Shown piece by piece: positions 20,836-31,904 of a DNA stretch of 64,000 nucleotides. The position numbers and the translations under genes were made by a program. Within the stretch, counting starts at the first letter, position 1. Every line of letters starts with the position of its first letter. Below the pieces are notes generated by a model. It did no database searches. It had not been told where the DNA came from and saw only the letters and a program-made list of their open reading frames with translations. The stretch spans positions 1,011,295,501-1,011,359,500 of the forward strand of contig CM028129.1 in the NCBI GenBank assembly GCA_016271365.2. The letters are read 5' to 3'. Source of the stretch: Neoceratodus forsteri (lineage: Eukaryota; Chordata; Ceratodontiformes; Ceratodontidae).

Positions 20836-21539
20836 TTACATGGCTAAGGAAGCATTAACTGAACATAAATGTTATAAGTAAGAAACAAATATAGCTTAAG
20901 AAAATAAATAAAAGCATAGATTTTTTTTTTGAGGGGAAGGTGTTGCTAATACTGGCTTTCTTGATCTTTCTTGTCCCTCATACTGGTAAATCCAATCCAC
21001 CATCTCACCTCCCCCAAATGTTCCCTCCGCCATGCCATTAAATAATTCTGCAATACAAATTGTTTTGTTCTTCACTTCCTACTCGTCTTGTCTATCATCA
21101 ACATCTTTACTTTACTTTATTTCACGTAATAAGTCATGTGGTTGTCAACTGTGCAGACACTGTGCGCTTTCTTTGCAGTTGAAACTGTGCCACCAAAAAG
21201 CTATCTTCAAGACACTTTTATTGCAGTGCGCACGATGGCACGACAGTTTCACCGGGAATGAAAGCATGCAGCATCCACCATTTTGCCGACCATCACTCAT
21301 GTAACAAAAAGAACAATTCCAAATAAAATAAATTAAGTAACAAATATGAAAAATCACAAATGAAACATTGTCTGAACATAAATTTCATACAGAAAAAGAA
21401 AAATAATAATTAAGAAAAAAATTAAAAGAAGAGGAAGGAGATGTTTTTTGGGGGGATCAATTTGGAAATCAATATAACTTTCTTAATGGGGCTGTGGGGG
21501 CTGTTGCTGCTCATCACCACCACTGTTACTAAGCAGCAA
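20836..21539. other. A+T-rich spacer, no gene recognised
   Basis: Two loosely similar segments (20853-20945 and 21360-21460) share 'ctgaacataaat' and a poly-T/GGGG end. They may be an old duplication. Nothing else is recognised. Confidence 0.35.
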
Positions 21540-22007
21540 TCATAGTACTTCATCATTCTGCCCCTCAACACATATCAGCCGCTGCATTGCTGCTTCCACC
21601 AATATTTTCAGCCCCTGTAGCTCAGCATGCAGCTCAGCAAGGTCCTCCTGTGTCACCGGCTGATGTGACCTCTTTTCATCATGGGCAGCTCTGGGACATG
21701 CCACCACCTCATCTGATGCCATTTCCCATCTACTATGGCATTGCGCAGGCAGACAAGCTGGTTGTACCACCACAGTTGCAGGAGGATCTGCTACCTCCTG
21801 CAGCTTTGCTTCCCACTGGGAACAGTAGTGAACAGCCAGATGGGTGCGCTGACCACCCATTCCCAGGTGGCTTCCTTCGGGGCCCTGGCAGACCACCACA
21901 TTACAGAGATTGCAACGCACCATGCTGGAGTTGCCAGGGAGGGAAGAAAAAAAGGCCCACACAGGGGAGCTGTGGGCAGGGCCTGGTACAGGCAGTGGGG
22001 GGGACAC
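21540..22007 (-). CDS. BED-type zinc-finger protein fragment, probably transposon-derived
   Basis: A 155-residue minus-strand frame contains 'SPVWAFF' (aromatic start of BED fingers), 'VRCNLCNVVVC' (CxxC) and 'THLAVHYCSQWEAK' (HxxxH), followed by an acidic/helical end 'LAELHAELQGLKILVEAAM' that could form a coiled coil. BED fingers bind DNA and are typical of hAT-group and some other DNA transposons or genes derived from them. The CxxC-HxxxH order and spacing are plausible. Upstream on the same strand lies low-complexity Gln/Ala-rich sequence (22010-22290) in other frames. No transposase or terminal repeats are found nearby. It may be an exon of an accessory gene. Confidence 0.45.
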   Translation of the reverse strand: MSPPLPVPGPAHSSPVWAFFSSLPGNSSMVRCNLCNVVVCQGPEGSHLGMGGQRTHLAVHYCSQWEAKLQEVADPPATVVVQPACLPAQCHSRWEMASDEVVACPRAAHDEKRSHQPVTQEDLAELHAELQGLKILVEAAMQRLICVEGQNDEVL

Positions 22008-22294
22008 CAGGACACATCTGCTGCTGTGCTGCCAGTGGTTGAGGGCCGACTACCTGCTGTGGTTCCTGCTGCTCTTGCGGCAGCTTCTCCTGCTGATCCT
22101 GCAGCGGCCGCTGCTCCACCTGCTCCTACTCCTGAATGACAACCATAGCTGCTAGGCTCGCTGTGGCTGCAGGTGGGGTCCCCAAGGCCTGCTGATTTAG
22201 TGTAACTGGGCAGCCGACCCGCATTCGAGGCCCACGGTGGCCACCACTTGACCCACCACGTCCACACTCCATCAAGAAAGTAAATAAAAAACAA

Positions 22295-22839
22295 AACAAA
22301 ACACTAGCAGAAGTACTAGTAAAATAAAGTACAGTACCTAAAAATAACTACACCAAAAAATACTTTTTTAACAAAAAAAAAAAGCCTTTCTAATTAAATA
22401 AAACTTTCCTGAAGGACAACAACAACTAAATACACAAAGATTTAACTCACTAAAAAGAACTATAGCTTTTCGTTGAGCTCCAAAACACACAGAACAGAGT
22501 CAGACTGCACACTGCAGAACTGTCTGGACTACAAATTCTTTCCACTAGAGATAGCGAAAGTAAAACACTGACGTCCTGCCAGTGTCTATTGAACTGCCTC
22601 CCTGAATCATGTGAACAGCAGACCTACAAAGACAGTCAGCCATGTAATCACTGATCAGTAGGCTGTTTGTTTCTTAATGACTTCACCTTGTTTAACTGCA
22701 ATGTGAAGTAACGTGAAGTCATTAAAGACAAAGTAGCTAATTTTGGTTGGGACTTTGCATAGTCCCATACAAATGCAGAGTGGGCTACTTTGCCCATACT
22801 TCACTAGGGGATTAAAACTTCACTGCATCTCTATTTATG
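22295..22839. other. no gene recognised
   Basis: A+T-rich sequence with short direct and inverted 'gaagtcattaa' and 'cttaatgacttc' words at 22671-22727. No coding frame. Confidence 0.35.
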
Positions 22840-23690
22840 AGGCGGGGTCATAAGAAGGGTATGTTGAAAATTTGGGGTCAAAATATGTTAAAATAGCAAC
22901 GCTGTGCACATCTGTTGACATTTCACTTCGCATGCTAACTTTCATAATTTTCAATATTTAAATCCAAAATTTTCAATATACTGTACTGTAGCTATTTCTT
23001 TACACCAACTCGTGAGCATGACTGTTGTCAGTTTTCAAATCCTGGACAAAATATGCTTTCTCACATTTGGCGTGGAATGATGTTGCGTGGTATGGAATAA
23101 CATTTTAGTGAGGATTTGAAAATTCTCAGCCCAGTGTTCATGACATGGAGTAATAACAAGGCTATGCTGACAATTTGGTTGCTGTTTTGGCTGAAATGCT
23201 TACATAGCAATATGCATGTATGCATCTATGGGAGGATGGGAGCACAGCACCCTCTGGGCCCTGCGATCCTACAGCCAAATGAGGATACCATTATATTATC
23301 TCAAAAAGTAAGGAAATTCTTAGCAAACAATGTTGTTAATGCATCAGTTAGGGTTCCAGTGACAAAGGCTTGGAATGTGATGTTAGGGTTTCCAACCCTA
23401 ACACCTGAACCCCACCCTGCACACACCATCAGGTGTCAGGATGTGCCTTAGGGTCCTCAGCTTTAATATTCATCCCAGTCTCCTATAATGTACCCACCTT
23501 AGCTTATTTACTCATGGAATGTGGTGAGCATTAAGGCAGATGACCCCAAGGCACACCCTCGATGCCTGTTGGTGCATGCCGGGAGGGGGTAGGGTGTTAG
23601 GATTGGAAACCCTACCACCACATTTCCAAACTTTTGTCACTGGAATCTTAACTGATGAATTAATGATGGTTTTTGCTAATATATATATCT
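22840..23690. mobile_element. foldback-tailed dispersed element, copy 1
   Basis: The left part begins 'gggtcataagaagggtatgt' and matches 33545-33990. The right part is a long hairpin. Arm 23310-23478 ('gttaatgcatcagttagggt', 'ccagtgacaaag', 'gtttccaaccctaac') is inverted at 23531-23690 ('ggattggaaaccctacc', 'tttgtcactgga', 'taactgatgaattaatg') with a loop of about 50 bp. It ends in an AT microsatellite. No protein is encoded. Confidence 0.65.
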
Positions 23691-23699
23691 GTATATGTA

Positions 23700-23825
23700 G
23701 TAGATAACCCACTCTTAGGTGTGCGGTCACTCTCTGATATACGCACACCTTGGTGTGTGTCAACCACCCAAGGCATGCGTATATCAGAGCACAACTGCAC
23801 ATCCTAGAGTGGGTTATCTATCTTA
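23700..23825. mobile_element. compact hairpin element (MITE-like)
   Basis: 'gataacccactct' at about 23703 is inverted as 'agagtgggttatc' at about 23807-23819. 'ctctgatatacgcacacctt' is inverted near 23768-23790. The arms are about 48 bp with a loop of about 15 bp. A half copy occurs at 23858-23900 ('gtgcagtcacgctctgatat'). Confidence 0.6.
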
Positions 23826-24260
23826 TAAAATGGCAAAATTGTTTTTTGGGGGGTAAAAGTTCAGGAGTGCAGTCACGCTCTGATATATACGCACTGTCAT
23901 GTGGTGCTCGGGCTCCAATAAAAGAGCAGCAATTTCCCTACCCATTTTATAAATATATATATATATATATATGTGAATATATATATAAGAGGCAAAAAAC
24001 TCAGTTTAATGCATCAGTTAGGGTTGTTCCACAGCGACAAAAGTGAGGAAATTCGGTGTTAGTGTTGAAACCCCCATTGGACCCCACCACCCCAATCGGC
24101 ATTGGGTGCATGATGGGATCATCAGCCTAACTCTCACCCCATGACATGTGTAAAGCAGCGAAGTATGAGAGAATGGGGTGAAAGTTGAGACCCACGGTCA
24201 ATGCACTAATGCGATTGGAAACTGGAGGGTCCAAGAAGTTTTCAACCAATTTCTCACTAT
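23826..24260. repeat. partial third copy of the foldback family and AT microsatellite
   Basis: 23952-23990 is (AT)n. From 24005 'ttaatgcatcagttagggtt' begins a divergent copy of the hairpin arm. It is paired loosely with inverted matches such as 'ctctcaccccatgac' and 'gaatggggtgaaagtt' at 24130-24190. Confidence 0.45.
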
Positions 24261-24829
24261 GTCGCTGAGTAACAACTAACCGATAAATAGATTTTGCCTC
24301 TAATTCCTTTTTGAGAATGATAACGAGAAAAAGTGAATGTAATGCAGCGGCGGGCCCCGTGCTCCCGCCACTTGATGTCTTGTGGCATAGTAACAGGAAC
24401 AGCAACGCAAACAGAAGCGCTAAAAGTGGCGCACATGGTAACACAAGCATGAATGAGAACAGAAAGGGTAACGCACATGGTGGCATAGACGGGAATGGTC
24501 TGCCACGTGATGTGTTGTCACATAGTAACATGGTGCCTGCAAACGGAAATGTCAATGGGCATGGTGACGCAAAGTGAAACAGAAAGAGAAACAGTACTGT
24601 AGACACAAATGGCAAAAAATAACAGAAATGTAAGCGCAAATGAAAACGCAAAGGATAACGCATATGGTGGGCAGACGCCAACGGTAAGTGAAACAGGAAA
24701 TGGAATCGTTAAGCCGAAAGGGCAACAGTAACAGTAACAAGCTACAGCTGGTTTTCCCAAAACCTGCATAGAGAAAGACAGTGAATACAAATAATGTATG
24801 CATAATAATGAGTATTGGAGCAGAAAATG
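24261..24829 (+). repeat. degenerate short-period repeat rich in AAC/GTAACGC words
   Basis: Words such as 'gtaacgcacatggtgg' (about 24467), 'catggtaacac' and 'gaaacagaaagagaaac' recur irregularly. It looks like an eroded simple-sequence expansion. No frame looks coding. Confidence 0.35.
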
Positions 24830-26091
24830 AGAACTTGGAATACTAAATACGTTATATCTCAGGAACCGTATGACGTAGAGAAAAAATTTAAAAGTCGTAT
24901 GATTTACAACTGTCCTGGCTAATTTTGTGCTTAACCCCCTAGTGGGGGGCTAAGTGTTTTTCTGACAAAAAGTCCGTATCTCGCACCGTTTCCGAGATAT
25001 GGGCCCTGAAAGGCGCGGCGAATGCCCTAATGTTATCCTATGGGAAAAAAAGAGAAGTTCAGAGTGGCATAACTTTGCCTCCCTGTAATATTTTTTCACC
25101 AAACTACTGAAAGACTAAACGGTTATTTTGCAGCAGGGTGCCAAAGGATTCCTGTAATGCGTCGGGCGCCGTAATGTTATCCTATGGGAAAAAATGTCAA
25201 ATTTGGAGTGCTATAACTTTGCCGCCATGTAATATTTTTTCAATGCAACACTGAAAAGCACATCAGTGAGATGTCTTCTGCTTTCCCTCCAAATTTCAGC
25301 CCAAAACTCCCAACTGTTCTTTTGCAGCGGAGTGCCAAATAATTACTGTTATTTTGGGCATAGTGGTGTAAAGTAATTAACAGATTTTAAAGTGTCGCAA
25401 AAAATTTCATGACACTTTCGTGAGGGATAATTACTTGCTAAAGTACTTTTCCAGAAATTTGAAAACATATTTCTGGGTGTTTTACCCCAAAATAAAGACA
25501 TGGCTAGCATCCTCAGGGCCCGACTAGTTGAATACAAAAATAATTAGGTTGCTAGAGGGTCTCAATTTTAAATGCCAAGCATTTTTCTGATCACTAACTG
25601 AAAACAAGATGGCAGATTTGCGACAGTAACAGGGCCATTTGCGACAGTAAAAAGTGCGTTTGTGACACTGTCGAACTTTTTGTTAACTTTTCCCATTGAC
25701 TTATAATGGGAAATTGTTTTTTGAATAACTTTTGAACCATTCAATATTTTTTCACGAAATCTTTGAAAGGCACATTGGGAACCCTGGCTGCACGTTCCCT
25801 GAAGATTTCAGGCTGGTGCGCAAACTGTACGACCTGTAGGCACGACCGTAGAATTCCAGAAAAGTGTAAACGCACGCACAGATCACATTTAATAACTCCA
25901 CAGCTGTATATTCAACCAGTAATGAAACTCAGCAGATCCCAAGGCCTATGGTTCTTGATCATATATTCCAAATTTCAGGCAAATCCGTCAAATGGTTGCA
26001 AAGTTATTAAGGTGCAAAGTTTTGGGGTTTAACATAGAAATGACTCCTCAACCCTAACTATGGTAGCACTACCGTGCTACCATAATATATT

Positions 26092-26095
<4 letters not shown>
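24830..26095 (+). repeat. unclassified dispersed element with internal tandem units, copy 1
   Basis: It contains direct repeats of about 142 bp starting 'taatgttatcctatgggaaa' at 25029 and 25171, and a looser unit at about 25693 ('acttataatgggaaattg'). Each is followed by 'ataactttg' or 'ataacttttga' and 'aatattttttcac'. The last 150 bp (25915-26060, ending 'ggggtttaacat', 'cctcaaccctaa') match the reverse complement of 31930-32075. It ends with the perfect hairpin 'tatggtagcac'/'gtgctaccata' (26059-26084). No named family is recognised. Confidence 0.5.

Positions 26096-26175
<80 letters not shown>
26085..26175. repeat. (AT)n microsatellite
   Basis: TA/AT repeats, broken once at about 26141-26147. 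The LTR element starts directly at its right edge. Confidence 0.9.
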
Positions 26176-26179
<4 letters not shown>

Positions 26180-27777
26180 ACTCTGCAAATGGGGGTTCCT
26201 GGAAGCCACCCGGAGCTTGGGTAAAAGCTCCATGCCTGATTGGAGTTAGGCGCTAAAGCCGTTTAATTGGGAAGCCAGTGAGCACTTTAAAAAGCCTCCG
26301 TGAGCTGTCTCTTTAATGGCTGCTTGTTGCAGCTGTAGGTAATTAAATTGGAAGAGGGCTGTGGGGTTGTATGCCACCCGGGACGCTGAAATAATAACTC
26401 CCTTCTGCCATCGCTAGTGGTGCAGAGGGAGTTCTGCTGAAAAGCTGTACTGGTTTGCTGAATATAACGTAAAACAATAATAATAATGCAGTTGTTTAAC
26501 CTGCCTTCTTTTACAGCAAGGGACTGTGTCGATTTCCTCCTCCATGATGGACTACAACTGCTAAACGGGCCAATCAGTACCTTGGGACCTTACAGGGCTA
26601 ACTGACCAATGGAGGGACTGCTTGCAATTTGGGAAAGGCATTATGGGCTATGGCACTTTTTCGCACCACTGAAGGCTAGAGGAAATGACTGGCATGTTCA
26701 GCCAGCCAATGACAATGGGTAGCGCCACGATCTGGAAGGAGTGCTTGGTGCTGCCAGCTTCAGATGCGCTGGGTGACTGGTGAGGAGGAGCCTGTGCTTC
26801 TGCGCTGGGGAAGTGTTCCGAAGCACGTGAAGGCCCAGCGACCGCTTGCCTGAGGAAAGGAGTTGGAAAACCCGCCGTCTGGTGGTCAGATGAGGCTGTG
26901 CTCTGTACGGCTACCCACCAGGCTCAACCTGTTTGGAGGACTGGAGAAGATTGCTGAATTGTGCTCAGTCCACGGGAAAAGTGAAGAGAAAGCTGCCGTT
27001 GCAGTATTTTGATGACAGAGAAGCCTGGAGAGCCCAGCTGTTGCTGCCTGGTGTGGTACCCCTCTGCTGTTGCTTGTTACCATATGAATGTGAAAGAAGA
27101 CTGGTGAAAGCCAGTTTCCATCCTGGTAGTGTGCAGGAATCGTCATTTTGCTGGGGTTGTGAGTACTAATTCAGGATCGCTCCCTGTAGTGTGTTTACTT
27201 AACTGAACAGTCCTCTAACTGGGAGCTGCTCAGGGCTGTTACGATTGTGTGTGCTAAGGGCCCCAACCAGCTGCCACGTGTGGACTAGCCACTAGAGCTT
27301 GGGTCCCCGGGACTATAAACTGTAGGATTAGGCCTGTGCACAGAGCCCTAGGTAGATAAATGTAGTGATAAGCTAATCAACTTGATTCCCCCTGTCCTTG
27401 TTGTTTTCCCCCTGAATAAATCAGATTGTTTTGTACAGCTACATCCTGGTTATTGTGTACATTAATGGTGAACTGCTGTTTGGTGATTGCAACATAACTG
27501 TGCCTTACTTTACAGGGGGTTCCCGAAGGGAGCTGGATTATATTTTCCGTGGGGTAAGTGTATTGGTGAACAGAATCACTGCTACCCAGTGTGAGTCACT
27601 AGTGGGACGAAGGGGGGGTTGCAGTAGCTCAGAGGGCTGTAACCGTGGTAGTCGTAACTGTGCTAACCCTGACCTCTGGGTGGAGGCACCCATCAACGGA
27701 TCTGGGCCCCTCAACCTGCCTCTGGGGGGGGCAGACAGGGGTAGTAGCCCTAAGGGTAGCGCCTCCTGGGGGTTACA
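26176..27777 (+). mobile_element. 1.6 kb long terminal repeat of an LTR retrotransposon
   Basis: It starts TGTAACTC and ends GGTTACA, so the TG...CA ends sit in a TGTAAC/GTTACA inverted repeat. A polyadenylation signal AATAAA is at 27415-27420. The primer-binding site lies three bases beyond the 3' end. No second LTR is present in the window. CR1 C interrupts what follows. Assignment to Ty3/Gypsy or an endogenous retrovirus cannot be made without pol. Confidence 0.6.
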
Positions 27778-27780
27778 AAT

Positions 27781-27798
27781 TGGAGGCACCGCTGAGAT
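27781..27798 (+). promoter_or_regulatory. primer-binding site complementary to tRNA-Thr
   Basis: TGGAGGCACCGCTGAGAT matches the reverse complement of the tRNA-Thr(AGT) 3' end (recalled as ending CCCAGCGGTGCCTCCA) with a single mismatch. Confidence 0.6.
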
Positions 27799-28340
27799 CG
27801 GCGTCCCCTAGTGAGGAGATACCCCAAAGATGGAAAAAATGGAAGGGGATATGTGGAAAAAATTAAGCTGGGACCCATCAAAACCATTTGTGTTTTCTTT
27901 TTTTTTCTCTCCTTTTTGAATCAAGAAGGAATTTTCAGAACTGCTACTCTTGTGAGTTTAACTTTAGAAGGATCAAAATACTGCATAACTGGTTTTCCCT
28001 TGTGTTTAGCTGGATTATGTATCTGCTAGTATTTTGTGACAGGTTGCATCAAACTATTTTTTGGAACAGTGAACTATTTACTGGTGGCAGAGGATTTTTT
28101 CTTTGTGAACCCTGCAATTTGTGTATTCAACCTAGACAGGGCCTTAGGTTGTGGAAAACTGGTTCTTCTGATTGTCTTCAGAGCACAGAACATCAGGTTG
28201 CATTGGCTCGGGGAGGCTTACCTTATAGGTATTGGGCCCAACTGCTTGATTTTTCTCTGACTGTAATTGTTTTTTGCTGGGTATATTCTCTGGTAGATTG
28301 TTGTGCAGGGTGTCTGCTGAAAGGAAGGTCAACACTCAGT
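27799..28340 (+). other. internal leader of the LTR element, truncated
   Basis: Short frames only. One begins with 'MEKMEGDMWKKLSWDPSKPF' at about 27830 and stops within about 30 codons. No gag or pol domain is seen before CR1 C begins. Confidence 0.4.
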
Positions 28341-28555
28341 GGAGTGGTTTGGGTCCAACTCCCCCTGCCCCTTACCCCCAGGGTATAATTTCCTTTATAC
28401 CAGAGGTTCTGACGTCACTTCCACAAGAGGGCACAGGAGCATACAACTGTCATATCCATGTCAATCCAGCACACTGCATTGAGGGTACACACTAACAAAA
28501 AAACAAAAATTTAAAAATAAATAAATAAATAAATAAAACAGGACAAAAGACAGAT

Positions 28556-28823
28556 ATGTGGGGTGTGGTGTATTGCAATAGCTGTGAGGCAGCAGTCTTC
28601 CGGGAGACATTCTGGAGGCTGTGATGTTGCCCTATTTGCAGTCAACTCTCTGCTCTGAGGGAGGAGGTTGCCCATCTCCAGAGCACAGGGTTTTGGCTTC
28701 ATTGGGGACTGAGGCTCCACCTGGAGGGATGCATGCCTATACTGGCAAGATGGTCTGCATCTGTCCAGGAGGGGAAGCAGGCTCCTATGTGACAGATTTA
28801 AATGCTTCCTTGGCAAGCTTTTA
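28556..28823 (+). pseudogene. CR1 ORF1 remnant with internal deletion
   Basis: The start region (cysteine-rich part, about 28560-28680) is joined near 28690 directly to the end region. The end region in one frame reads 'YWQDGLHLSRRG', the last SGNH-esterase block. Compared with CR1 D, the middle of the gene, including the GDS block, is missing. Confidence 0.6.
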
Positions 28824-29011
28824 AACTAGTCAAGGGGGAGGCACTGGTGAGAAGCAGGGAATTCCCAGCCTCCCCCCAAAAAACAGGGTCATCAGTGAGG
28901 TAAACACCAAGGTAGAGAGGTTGATAGGGAGCAGGACAGGGGTAAAGGGAGAAACAGCCAAAGACAGTAAGGGCAGGGTTGGGGCTAAAAGAGCTAAGAC
29001 CATAAAAAAAA

Positions 29012-29635
29012 TTGAGGGTGATGAGTACCAATGCCCATAGTCTGGGTAACAAGCTTCCTGATTTAGTGGCCTTGATGGAAGATGGCCACCTGGATATTGT
29101 GGCAGTCACAGAAACATGGTACACAGGCAATCATGACTGGGATGTAAACATACCAGGGTATGCAATCTACAGGAGGGGCAGGGAGGGTAAAAGAGGAGGA
29201 GGAGTAGCTCTCTATGTAAGAAAAGGGATCAAAGCAATAGAACTGAAGAGTAAGTGGGGAAGAGAGGAGGCACTGTGGGTCACCTTGGAGACAGGTAATG
29301 GCACCACAATCTGCAAGAGGGTTGTATACAGACCCCCATCTCAGGGGGAGGAAATGGACAAAGAAATGTTAGAAGGCATCCTTAGAATGGCAGAAAAAGA
29401 GGAGATTTTGTTGATGGGGGACCTGAATATGCCAGATGTTAACTGGAGCACATGTGCTGCAGCCACATCCAAGAGCAGGGTCATTCTCGATGCCCTGCAG
29501 GGGGCATGCTTCAGGCAGCTAGTGTTGGAACCCACTTGGGAGGGAACAATCTTAGACCTGGTACTCTCAAATGGAAATGGTGAGAGGATCACAGATTTAG
29601 AAGTGGGTAGCCATCTGGGAACTAGGGACCACTGA
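29012..29635 (+). pseudogene. CR1 APE-type endonuclease domain
   Basis: An open frame of 207 residues carries the ordered APE motifs: 'MSTNAHSLGNKLPDL', 'DIVAVTETWY' (catalytic Glu), 'KRGGGVALYVRKGI', 'VYRPPS', 'LLMGDLNMPDVNW' (Asp/Asn) and a final 'HLGTRDH' (usually SDH). It stops straight after the final histidine. Beyond this, frames are broken until the RT part. In CR1 this domain nicks the target to prime reverse transcription. Most catalytic positions look intact. Confidence 0.85.
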
Positions 29636-30081
29636 ACAGTGTGGTTCATGATAAACACAACTGTAGAGTCAAGCCATACAAAGACAAAAGTACTGGACTT
29701 TAGGAGGGCTGATTCTGGTACAATGGGTGAGTGCCTAAGGAATGCACTAGCAAATGGGCAGTAAGGAGGGGTAGAAGAAAAATGGGAAAAATCAAAACTG
29801 CCATCTCAGAGGCAACAAGTCTTTGTGTGAAGCAAATAAACAAAACAAAATGAAGTAAAAAAAACACTATGGTTCTCAAAAGAGGTGGTGGGAAAGGTTA
29901 GGGAGAAAAAGATAGCATTCAGGAAGTATAACGAATCACAGAATGAGCAGGACAGAAAACTGCATCAGTTAAAGCAGAAGGAAGCAGGGAAGGCAGTCAG
30001 AATAGCGAAGGCCCAAACCAAGATAAAGATAACCAACTCTGTTTAGAATGGGGATAAAATCTTTCATAGGTACATCAGGGA

Positions 30082-31707
30082 GTGAAGGAAGACCAAGGAA
30101 GGGTTCGTGAACTTAATAAAGGAGATGGGAGGTGGGCAGAGGATGACAGTGGAAAAGCAGAGATACTGAATGAGTACTTTTGCTCAGTAGTCACCAAAGA
30201 AGAAGAGGGAGATGTACCTAAATCAAGCAATAGAAGCACTTTGGACAGGGGGGTTGATAATAGTCCATTCACAAAAGAAAGGGTCCTGAGAGAACTCCTA
30301 AAACTCAGGGTGGACAAAGCAATGGGGCCTGATGGAATTCACCCCAGAATTCTAAAAGAACCAAGGGGAGACCTAGTGATGTCACTGACTACCCTTTTTA
30401 ACAAATCGTGGGAGGATGGTGTGGTACCTGAGGATTGGAGGAGGGCAGATGTGAGCCCTCTTCACAAAAGTGGAAGCAAGGCAGAGGCAGGGAACTATAG
30501 ACCTGTTAGTTTAGCCTCAGTGGCAGGGAAAATGATGGAATCACTTCTGAAAGAGAGAACTGTTGAGTACCTAGAGGCCAGCAGGCCACAGGACCCGAGG
30601 CAGCATGGCTTCACAGCAGGAAGATCATGTCAGATGAATTTAATAGATTTCTTTGACTGGGTGACCAAAGTAGTAGACCAGTGAAGGGCTGTAGATATGG
30701 CCTACCTAGACTTTAGCAAGGCATTTGATGCAATCCTATACAAAAGATTAATAGACAAGTTAGCCACCCTGGGAGTGGGTTCCAGGGTGATAGCCTGGGT
30801 AAAAAAAATTGGCTGACCAACAAGACACAGAGGGTAATAGTAAATGGAGTACACTCTGCAAAAAGGGTGGTTACTAGTGGGGTACCATAGGGTTCAGTAC
30901 TGGGAATGGTCCTCTTTAATGTCTTTATAGGAGACATTGCAGAGGGGCTGGAAGGAAAAGTATGCCTCTTTGCAGACAATACAAAAATCTGCAACAGGGT
31001 TGATACACAAGGTGGGGTGGAAAGGATGAGAAGGGACTTGGCAAGGTTGGAGGAATGATCAAAAATATGGCAGCTTAGATTCAATGCAAAAAGTGCAAAG
31101 TAATGCACCTGGGAAACAAAAACCCAAGGGAAGATTACACAATGGGATGGGGGGGAGAGGCACTGACAACAACAAAAATGGAAAGAGACCTCTGGGTAGT
31201 CATATCAGATGATCTTAAGATAGGCAAACAATGTGAGAAGGCAGTAAGGAGGGCTGGAGAGATACTGGAATGCACAGGGAAAGGCATCACCAGTAGAAAA
31301 CAGGAAGTTGTTATCCATCTGTACAGACAGTTGGTGAGACCCTATTTAAAGTATTGTGTGCAGTTCTGGAGACCCCATCTTTGTAAGGACATAGACAGGA
31401 TTGAGGTGGTCCAGAAGAGGGCAACTAAAATGGTGCAGGGTCTGCAACAGAAGCCATATGAGGAGAGACTGAAAGAGCTTAATATATGTATACCCTGGAG
31501 GAAAGGAGGGAGAGGGGGGACATGATAGAAACATTCAAGTACCTCAAGGGAATCAGCAAAGTGCAAGATGGGAGCATCTTTGAGAGAAAGAGATCTGCAA
31601 GAACAAGGGGGCACAGTTTGAAGACAGAGGGGGGGACTGCTCAGGGGCAACGTCAGAAAGTAGTTTTTCACAAAGAGGGTGGTGGACACATGGAGCCACC
31701 TTCCTGA
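30082..31707 (+). pseudogene. CR1 reverse transcriptase, broken
   Basis: 30082-30684 reads 'LRVDKAMGPDGIHPRILKEP', 'NYRPVSLASVAGKM', 'RQHGFTAGRSCQMNLIDFFD' and then a TGA (30682-30684). The next part holds 'MAYLDFSKAF' and the catalytic motif as F-A-D-N instead of F-A-D-D (about 30970). 31103-31525 gives 'MHLGNKN', 'LVRPYLKYCVQFW'. The end at 31486-31707 is in another frame. Several frameshifts show a dead copy. Confidence 0.8.
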
Positions 31708-31904
31708 GGAGCTCATGTGGTCAAAAACAGTGGGGGGAATTCAAGAATGCATGGGACAGAGATAAGGCAATTATAGTGAATGGTAGGAGGAAGTAGGCTG
31801 TTGGTTAACTAGAATCTGCAGCTTATCCAATACATAGGGAATGGGCAGACTAGGTGGGCCAAGCGGTCCTTATCTGCCATCAAAGTCTATGTTTCTATAT
31901 ATGA

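Larger units (their letters stand above)
28340..31897 (+). mobile_element. CR1 retrotransposon C, near full length
   Basis: The 5' leader (about 28340-28550, with 'ttctgacgtcacttcc') is shared with the antisense CR1 D at 47270-47390, so both retain the 5' region. ORF1 is reduced by an internal deletion. APE endonuclease (29012-29635) and RT (30082-31707) follow, and the tail 'aaagtctatgtttctat' ends at about 31897. Confidence 0.85.
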
